DNA from: Streptomyces alboflavus
Lineage (GTDB): Bacteria; Actinomycetota; Actinomycetes; Streptomycetales; Streptomycetaceae
Assembly: GCF_000716675.1 (NCBI RefSeq)
Contig: NZ_JNXT01000124.1
Location: forward strand, 1-5,601
Reading direction: 5' to 3'
DNA: 5,601 bases
Below, piece after piece: positions 1 to 5,601 of the stretch (position 1 is the stretch's first letter; each line of letters starts with the position of its first letter). The translations under genes were made by a program, and so were the position numbers. The notes under the pieces are model-generated. The model ran no database searches. It was not told the DNA's origin and worked only from the letters and a program-made list of their open reading frames with translations.

Positions 1-357
1 CACCAAGACATCCCCTTCGAACGCCTCGTCGAAGCCCTCAACCCGGAACGGTCGACGGCCTACGCGCCGCTGTTCCAGGTGATGTTCGCCTGGCAGAACT
101 TCGACCTCGACGGCTTCGAACTGCCGGGTCTTCAGGTCGAGTTCGAGCGTGCGCGCAGCCAGTCGGCGAAGTTCGACCTGACCTTCAACATGGTCGACCT
201 GCCACAGCTGGGCGGCGTGATCGGGTCGCTGGAGTATGCGACCGACCTCTTCGACGAGACCACGGTCCGCAGGCTCGCGGACCGGTACGTCCGCCTGCTC
301 GACCTGCTCACCGCCGACCCGCACCGGCACGTGCGCGGTGTCGAGCTCGTCGAGCCG
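1..357 (+). other. Condensation domain, C-terminal part (LCL-like)
   Basis: Only the last quarter or so of this domain is present. Residues 1-10 read [10 protein letters not shown], the late C-domain core (usually HQD-PFE-LVE), followed by NPERS at 14-18 and [11 protein letters not shown] at 23-33. Residues 77-104 form the usual tail, ending in [12 protein letters not shown], before the linker to the adenylation domain. This wording (HQD-PFERLVE plus PLFQVMF) is typical of LCL domains, which accept an upstream peptide ending in an L-residue or glycine. It differs clearly from the equivalent region of the second C domain ([12 protein letters not shown], then [12 protein letters not shown]). 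The catalytic HHxxxDG motif lies upstream of the window, so activity cannot be assessed. Its role is to form the peptide bond to the amino acid carried at residue 676. Confidence 0.9.
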
Positions 358-3300
358 GACGAACGGGAGCTCGTGCTGTACGGACTCAACGACACCGCCG
401 CCGCGACCCCGGAGCTGACGGTCGCCGAGCTGTTCGCGCAGCGAGCGGCAACCACTCCCGAGGCCACGGCGCTGATCTGCGAGGACCAGGAGTGGTCCTA
501 CGCGGAGCTGGCCACCCGGGTCGAACGCCTTGCCGGTGAGCTGGCCCGGCGCGGGGTGGGTCCGGAGACGGTCGTGGGGCTCGCCCTGCCACGCTCGGCG
601 GATCTGGTCGTGGCGATGCTGGGGATCTGGCGGGCGGGCAGCGCCTATCTGCCGATCGACCCGAAGTACCCCAGTTCCAGGCTGGACTTCATCCTGGCGG
701 ACGCCCGTCCCGCGCTGGTCCTCACCACTGCCGACGCGGCCCGCGTACTCCCGGACACCGGGGTCCCGCGCCTGCTCGTCGAGGACCTGGACCTGGACGC
801 CCGCGACACCTGGGTGCCGGACGGCGAGTCCCGGGCGGTGCGGCCGCTGAACGCCGCGTACGTGATGTACACCTCCGGCTCCACCGGCACCCCGAAGGGC
901 GTGACGGTGACCCACCGGGACGTCGTCAACGGCGTGCTGCGGCTCGCCGACGCGGTGGGGATCCACCCGGGTACGCGGATGCTGGCGGGCACATCGGTGA
1001 ACTTCGACGTGTCGGTCTTCGAGATCGTCACCACGCTCGCGACCGGAGGCACCGTCGAACTCGTCCGGGACGTCCTCGTCATCGGTGAGCGCGGCGGCTG
1101 GGACGGCGGTGTGATCAGCACCGTGCCCTCGGTCTTCGCCGAACTGGTGGATCAGATCGGCGACAAGATCCACCCCGATGCCGTCGTCTTCGCCGGTGAA
1201 GCGCTGCCCGCCCCGCTGGTGCGGTCGATCCACCAGGCGCTGCCCGGAGTGCGCGTCGTCAACGCCTACGGCCAGACAGAGTCGTTCTACGCCACCACCT
1301 TCACCTCGGCCCCGGAAGGAACCAGTGGCTCGAGTGCCCCCATCGGCACTCCCCTGGGCAACATGCGCACCTACGTCCTCGGCTCCGGGCTCGCCCCCGT
1401 GCCCGTCGGTGTCGTGGGTGAGCTGTATGTCGCGGGCAACGTGGCCCGCGGCTACCACGGGCAGGCGCCGCTCACCGCCGAACGGTTCCTCCCTGACCCC
1501 TTCGGTCCTCCGGGTTCGCGGATGTACCGCACCGGAGACCTGGCCCGCTGGTCCCGTCAGGGACACCTGGAGTACGTGGGCCGCGACGACGCGCAGGTCA
1601 AGGTGCGCGGCTTCCGCATCGAACCGGGCGAGATCGAGGCGGCGCTCACCGCGCACCCTGGCGTGGCCCAGGCGGTCGTCGTCACCCGGGACGTCCGCGG
1701 CAGCAGGCAGCTGGTCGGCTACGTGGTGCCCACCGTCGACGACGCGGGCATCAGCGCCGGGGTCTCCGCGAAGGAGCTGCGCGGCTTCGTGGCGGGACGG
1801 CTGCCGGAATTCATGGTGCCGTCGGTCTGCGTGACCCTGGACCGGTTGCCCCTCGCCCCGAACGGCAAGCTCGACCGCTCGGCGCTGCCGGAGCCCGAGG
1901 TCACCGGCGGCACGTACCAGGCGCCGCGCACGACCACCGAGGAGATCCTGGCCGCCGCGTACGCCGAGGCCCTGGGCCTCGACCGGGTCGGCGTCGATGA
2001 TGACTTCTTCGCCGTCGGCGGCGACAGCATCCGCTCCATCCAGGTCGTCTCGCGCGCCCGTGCGCACGGGGTCGAGGTGACCCCGCGGCAGATCTTCGAG
2101 TGCCGCACCGTCGCCGAACTCGCCGACCACGCCGAGCGGACCACGGACGACGGGCCCGTGCTCGACGAGCTGGAAGGCGGCGGTGTCGGTGTGGTGCCGC
2201 TCCTGCCCATCGGCCACTACCTGCTGGAGCTGGCGGAACAGGGCGGCGGCTTCGGCCGGTTCGCGATGGCCATGGAGGTCGAGCTTCCGCTCGCCATCGA
2301 CGAGCAGGGACTGGTCGCGACCCTGCGCGCGGTCCTCGACCACCACGACATCCTGCGCTCCCGGCTCGTGCGCACCGGGGACGGCCCTGCGGGCCTGCTC
2401 GTCGACGCGCCGGGGTCGGTGGACCCGGCCGGCCTGATCCACCGGGTCGCCTGTGACGGCCGCTGGGAGGAGGCCGCCTGGCGCGACCGCGCGGCCGACG
2501 AACTCGACCGCGCCACCGGCCGGCTCGACCCGGCGGCCGGAGTCATGGCGCAGTTCGTCTGGTGCGATCCCGGCCCGGAGGCCCACGGACGCCTGATCCT
2601 CGTCCTGCACCACTTCCTCGTCGACGGCGTCTCCTGGCGGATCCTCCTGCCCGACCTCGCCACCGCCTGGCACGCCGTCCGGGACGGCCGGACACCCCGG
2701 CTCGCCCCGGTCGCCACGTCGGTGCGACGGTGGTCCCACGCCCTCACCGAGGAAGCCGGCAGCGCTCGGCGCACCGCCGAGTTCGACCACTGGCGGACGG
2801 TCGTCTCCGGCCCCGACCCCGACCTCGGCTCCCGGGCCTTCGACCCGGCCGTCGACGTGTGCGCCACGGTCGAGCACGTGTCCATGGAGCTGCCGGTCGC
2901 GGCCACCGAGGCGCTCCTGACCACCGTGCCCGCGGCCTTCCGCACCGGCGTCAACGACGGTCTCCTCACCGCCTTCGGGCTCGCGCTCGCGAAGTGGCGG
3001 CGGGCACGCGGCATCGAGGAGTCCTCGGCGCTGATCCGCCTTGAGGGGCACGGCCGGGAGGAGGCCGCGGTGCCGGGGGCCGAACTGTCCCGCACCGTGG
3101 GCTGGTTCACCAGCATGTTCCCCGTGCGTGTGGATGTCGGAGGAATCGATCTGGAGGACGCCTTCGGCGGTGGTCGAGCCATCGGCCGGGCTCTGAAGGC
3201 CGTCAAGGAACAGCTGCACGCCGTTCCCGACAAGGGCGTCGGCTACGGCCTGCTGCGCTACCTCAACCGTGCGACCGCCGACGTGCTCAAGGAGGCCGGA

Positions 3301-5601
3301 GACGGCCAGATCTCCTTCAACTATCTGGGCAGGTTCGCTGCGGACGACACACCCGAGGAGCCACGCGGTGGCTGGACCCCGGCCGACGGCAACGGTCTGG
3401 TGGGCGCCGACCTCGACCCGGACATGCCCGCACTGGCGACGGTCGAGGTCACCTCACTGGTCTCCGACACCGGGCAGGGCCCGCGGCTCCAGGCCCAGAT
3501 CCGCTTCCCGGGCGGGCTGCTCGCACGCGACGAGGCACGCGAGCTGATCGAGCTGTGGCGTGCGGCGCTGGAGAACCTCGCCCTGCACGCCGCCGTCCCC
3601 GGCTCCGGCGGCCTCACGCCGTCCGATGTGCCGCTGGTGCGGGTGGGCCAGCGCGACCTGGACCGGTGGCACGACCGGTACGCGGGCGCCGTCGTCGACG
3701 TGTGGCCGGTGACGGCGACGCAGGCGGGCATCCTCTTCCACGGCATGCTCGCGGGGTCGTCGTTCGACGCCTACCACACGCAGCTCAGCTTCCGGCTGTC
3801 CAAGGACGTGGACCCGGAGCGCATGCGGGCGGCCGGGCAGGCCCTCCTCGACCGGCATGCCGCACTCCGGACCGCCTTCGTCACCAGTACGGCCGGGCAG
3901 CAGGTACAGCTCGTGCTCGACCGGGTGGACCTGCCCTGGCAGGCCGTCGACCTCGGCGACTTCGCCGACGCCGAACGGGACGCGGCCTTCGAGCGGCTCC
4001 TCGCCGCCGACCGGGCCGCCCACTTCACCCCGGAGGAGCCGCCGCTGCTGCGCATCACCCTGGTCCGCATGGGCCCGGACCACGCCGAGCTGGTCTTCAC
4101 CGCCAACCACGCGCTGTACGACGGCTGGTCACTGCCGCACCTGCTGCAGGACCTGCTGCGCCTGTACGGCTCCGGCGGGGACCCGTCGGTGCTGCCCCGG
4201 GTGCGCCCCTACCGGGACTTCCTGGTCTGGCTGTCCGAGCAGGATGACGAGGCGGCGGCCCGCGCCTGGGCGCGGGAGCTGGCGGGCGTCGAGGAGCCGA
4301 CGCTCCTCGCCCTCACGGGCGCAGCCGCCACCGCGGAGTCGGCGGGCCTGGGCCAGATCGAGGTGCCGTTGCCGGAACGGGCCGCCCAGGCACTCGCCCG
4401 CAGGGCGAGCGAGCTGGGCATCACCCTCAGCACCCTGCTGCAGGGCTCCTGGGGCGTGCTTCTCGGGTACCTGACGGGGCGGCAGGACGTCGTGCTCGGC
4501 ACGACGGTTTCCGGGCGGCCGCCGCAGGTGCCGGGCGTCGACGAGATGGTCGGCCTGTTCATCAACACGCTGCCAGTGCGCGTCACGTGCGCGCCCGACG
4601 CCACGCTCGCGCAGACCCTCGTAGCCCTCCAGGAACGCCAGACATCGCTGCTCGACCACCATCACCACGGCCTCAGCCGGATCCACGAGGCCATGGGGCT
4701 CCCGGCCCTGTTCGACACCATGGTCGTCCTGGAGTCGTATCCGGTGGACCAGGAGGGGCTCACGGAAGCGCACGAGGCGGCGGGTGCCGCCCTGGCCGGT
4801 GTGCGCGCGACCACCGGCACCCACTACCCGCTCACGGTGGTCGCGAGCGCGGAGCCGCGTCTGTACGCGGAGCTCCAGTACCAGGACAACCTGTTCCCGA
4901 AGGCCTCGGCGGAGCAGATCGCCGTACGGTTCGGACGTCTGCTCGAACTGGTCGCCGCCGATCCGCATCTGCCCGTGGCCCGCCTCGACCTGCTGGACAG
5001 GACGGAGCGCGACCTGGTGCTGGGGAGGTTCGACGACACCGGCCAGGCGCGGGCGGGGCACGGCATCACCGAGGTCTTCCAAGCACAGGTGGCCGCCGGG
5101 CCGGAGCGGGTCGCGGTCGTCTCCGGTGAGGAGGAGCTCTCGTATGCGGAGCTGGATGAGCGGTCGAACCGGCTCGCGCGGGTCCTGATCGCCCGCGGTG
5201 TGGGCCGGGACTCGGTCGTGGGACTGGCGCTGCCCCGCTCCACGGACCAGATCGTGACCCTCCTCGCCATCCTCAAGGCGGGCGGCTGCTATCTGCCCCT
5301 GGACCCCGCGTACCCCGCCGAACGCCTGCAGTTCATGCTGCGTGACGCCGCACCCGTACTGGTCGTCACCCACACCGGGACAGCGGTGGACCTTCCGGAC
5401 GGCCCCTGCCCCTACCTGATCATCGACGACCCCAGCACCCGGGCCGCCCTCGCCGGGCTCTCAGCCGACCCCCTGGAAACCGCTCCTCGCACTCACGTCG
5501 ACCAGCTGGCCTATGTGATGTACACCTCCGGGTCCACCGGCACCCCCAAGGGCGTCGCCATCACCCACCAAGGCGTCGTCGACCTCGCCCTCGACCACCA
5601 C
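1..5601 (+). CDS. Non-ribosomal peptide synthetase, internal fragment: (C)-A-T-E-C-(A)
   Basis: Frame 1 is open from the first to the last base (1867 codons) with no stop and no visible start, so both ends of the gene lie outside the window. Domains in order, by residue: end of an LCL-like condensation domain (1-119), adenylation (141-630), carrier protein (642-708), epimerization (729-1200), DCL-type condensation (1232-1665), start of a second adenylation domain (1689-1867). The enzyme is a cytosolic megasynthase that builds a peptide on phosphopantetheine arms. The window covers one nearly complete C-A-T-E module, which adds a residue and converts it to the D-form, plus the opening of the next module. 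All core motifs are in frame and in the usual order, and I see no frameshift. The high GC content and G/C-ending codons fit an actinomycete. The family is certain; the product and gene name cannot be inferred. Regulation cannot be judged, since no promoter is included. Confidence 0.97.
421..1890 (+). other. Adenylation domain 1 (complete, A1-A10)
   Basis: This domain activates one amino acid with ATP and loads it on the following carrier protein. Visible cores: WSYAEL at 165-170; [10 protein letters not shown] (A2) at 211-220; [11 protein letters not shown] (A3, the ATP loop) at 290-300; FDVSVFE (A4) at 335-341; NAYGQTES (A5) at 421-428; GELYVAG (A6) at 473-479; YRTGDLARW (A7) at 509-517; [20 protein letters not shown] (A8) at 527-546; LPEFMVPS (A9) at 601-608; NGKLDR (A10, catalytic Lys623) at 621-626. 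Aligned by eye to the GrsA PheA pocket, the specificity residues are D336, V337, F340, S373, V396, A398, A422, then F429/Y430 or Y430/A431, and K623. Asp336 indicates an ordinary alpha-amino acid. Two oddities are Gln425, where A5 normally has Pro, and one residue fewer just after it, which makes the last two pocket positions ambiguous. A small aliphatic substrate such as alanine is a low-confidence guess. The domain looks intact. Confidence 0.96.
862..903 (+). repeat. A3-core direct repeat, copy 1
   Basis: These 42 bases, encoding [14 protein letters not shown], match 5515-5556 at 39 of 42 positions in the same orientation. The three differences are third-base changes that leave the protein unchanged (ggc/ggg, ccg/ccc, gtg/gtc). 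The likeness comes from the shared ATP-binding loop of two adenylation domains, not from a mobile element. Such near-identical segments are plausible crossover points for module exchange and possible trouble spots in assembly. Confidence 0.85.
1924..2124 (+). other. Peptidyl carrier protein (T/PCP) domain, E-associated type
   Basis: Residues 642-708 have the length and pattern of a thiolation domain: [26 protein letters not shown], with the modified serine in VGGDSIRSI (Ser676, codon 2026-2028), then [11 protein letters not shown] at 698-708. Ser676 should carry the 4'-phosphopantetheine arm, added by a phosphopantetheinyl transferase encoded elsewhere. The motif is GGDS rather than the GGHS common in C-A-T modules. 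GGDS is the known signature of carrier proteins that precede an epimerization domain, which agrees with the domain that follows. An acidic linker of about 20 residues (709-728, with [13 protein letters not shown]) separates it from that domain. Confidence 0.96.
2185..3600 (+). other. Epimerization domain (E)
   Basis: This domain racemises the alpha-carbon of the carrier-bound residue, giving an L/D mixture from which the next C domain takes the D-form. It resembles C domains but carries the E-specific cores in order: E1-like [11 protein letters not shown] at 733-743; [11 protein letters not shown] (E2, HHxxxDG) at 870-880, with active His871; [13 protein letters not shown] (E3) at 980-992; LEGHGRE (E4) at 1014-1020, with the conserved Glu1015 expected to act in proton exchange; [13 protein letters not shown] (E5) at 1030-1042; [13 protein letters not shown] (E6) at 1076-1088; SFNYLGRF (E7) at 1105-1112. 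Both expected catalytic residues are present and the length (about 470 residues) is normal, so I infer an active epimerase. E1 is looser than the common PIQ-W form (His739, Tyr740). It sits inside the polypeptide, with a C domain downstream in the same chain rather than at the protein's C-terminus. Confidence 0.96.
3694..4995 (+). other. Condensation domain, DCL type (complete)
   Basis: This domain forms the peptide bond between a donor ending in a D-residue and the amino acid loaded by the following module. Visible cores: [16 protein letters not shown] (C1) at 1235-1250, whose Q-G-LFH form marks DCL/dual rather than LCL domains; RHAALRTAF (C2) at 1285-1293; NHALYDGWS (C3) at 1369-1377; YRDFLVWL (C4) at 1404-1411; [13 protein letters not shown] (C5) at 1496-1508, followed by [12 protein letters not shown] at 1517-1528; [12 protein letters not shown] (C6) at 1550-1561; [12 protein letters not shown] (C7) at 1570-1581. 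The catalytic second His of HHxxxDG is kept (His1370, codon 4108-4110), as are Asp1374 and Gly1375, but the first His is Asn1369. The placement directly after an E domain agrees with the DCL call. Linker 1201-1231 joins it to the E domain. Confidence 0.95.
5065..5601 (+). other. Adenylation domain 2, N-terminal part (cut at window end)
   Basis: Residues 1689-1867 are the start of a second adenylation domain: [15 protein letters not shown] at 1712-1726; GLALPRS at 1741-1747; [20 protein letters not shown] (A2) at 1759-1778; [19 protein letters not shown] (A3) at 1838-1856. The window stops 11 residues after A3, before A4 and A5, so none of the substrate pocket is visible and no specificity can be proposed. 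It closely parallels adenylation domain 1 (both have VVGLALPRS and the same A3 wording), but the stretch between A2 and A3 differs (for example [19 protein letters not shown] at 1799-1817). Together with the DCL domain before it, this begins the next elongation module. Confidence 0.95.
5515..5556 (+). repeat. A3-core direct repeat, copy 2
   Basis: This is the second copy of the 42-base A3-encoding segment, in adenylation domain 2. It differs from 862-903 at three silent third positions, about 4.65 kb apart. Confidence 0.85.

Noticed and set aside
2341..2367. HHDILRSRL at 781-789, considered as the HHxxxDG active site of the E domain
   Set aside because: It lacks the Asp-Gly and fits the second core of the C/E superfamily (HH-LR-R). 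The true motif is HHFLVDG at 870-876.
2217..3233. Minus-strand open frame of about 338 codons opposite the epimerization domain
   Set aside because: Its composition is Ser/Arg/Pro/Ala-rich and low in complexity, no family is recognisable, and it is fully covered by a well-conserved domain on the other strand. It is a shadow frame.
3601..3693. E-C linker examined for an internal stop, start or docking region that would split the gene in two
   Set aside because: The frame runs straight through with no stop codon and no ribosome binding site plus start pair. The linker is of ordinary length, so E and C are on one polypeptide.
3830..3900. Direct repeat of 11 bases (cggccgggcag) 60 bases apart
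   Set aside because: Both copies encode Ala-Gly-Gln within the C domain. A short GC-rich repeat is likely by chance here, and there is no sign of a duplication of the intervening sequence.
3555..4247. Plus-strand open frame in another phase across the E-C junction
   Set aside because: It encodes an Arg/Ala/Gly/Pro-rich string with no motif, while frame 1 through the same bases carries E- and C-domain sequence.
4657..4668. Run of four histidines (residues 1553-1556), considered as a metal site
   Set aside because: It falls exactly in the C6 core (LLDH-H--L), where His residues are usual in DCL domains, so it needs no separate explanation.
4129..5373. Long open frame on the minus strand (about 414 codons)
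   Set aside because: It lies wholly opposite the C and A domains of the NRPS. Its translation is rich in Arg, Gly and Gln with no recognisable domain. Long antisense frames are expected in GC-rich DNA with G/C-biased third positions.

Overview
The window is one uninterrupted plus-strand reading frame (frame 1, 1867 codons, open at both ends). It is an internal fragment of a modular non-ribosomal peptide synthetase (NRPS). Base composition is strongly GC-rich, codon third positions are almost all G or C, and I saw no in-frame TTA leucine codon. The domain sequences have the flavour of actinomycete enzymes, so a Streptomyces-like organism is the best guess. No gene start, stop, ribosome binding site, promoter, terminator, RNA gene or mobile element is visible.

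Layout, left to right (residue numbers count from base 1): the C-terminal end of a condensation domain (C, LCL-like); a complete adenylation domain (A) with cores A1-A10; a carrier protein (T/PCP) with the GGDS form of its attachment motif; a complete epimerization domain (E) with cores E1-E7; a complete condensation domain of the DCL type; and the N-terminal part of a second adenylation domain, cut off just after core A3. The window therefore holds one nearly whole C-A-T-E module and the first half of the next C-A module.

How they work together: the first C joins the upstream peptide, probably ending in an L-residue or glycine, to the amino acid that the first A domain activates and loads on the T domain. 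The E domain equilibrates that residue between L and D. The DCL condensation domain then takes the D-epimer and joins it to the residue chosen by the second A domain. The ten specificity positions of the first A domain can be read, but they match none of the textbook codes I can recall with confidence; a small aliphatic residue such as alanine is a weak guess. The second A domain ends before its specificity positions. The peptide product cannot be named from this window.

Nothing here amounts to a new kind of system. The points worth a second look are a variant A5 motif in the first A domain, an Asn in place of the first His in the downstream C domain, and near-identical A3 segments in the two A domains.
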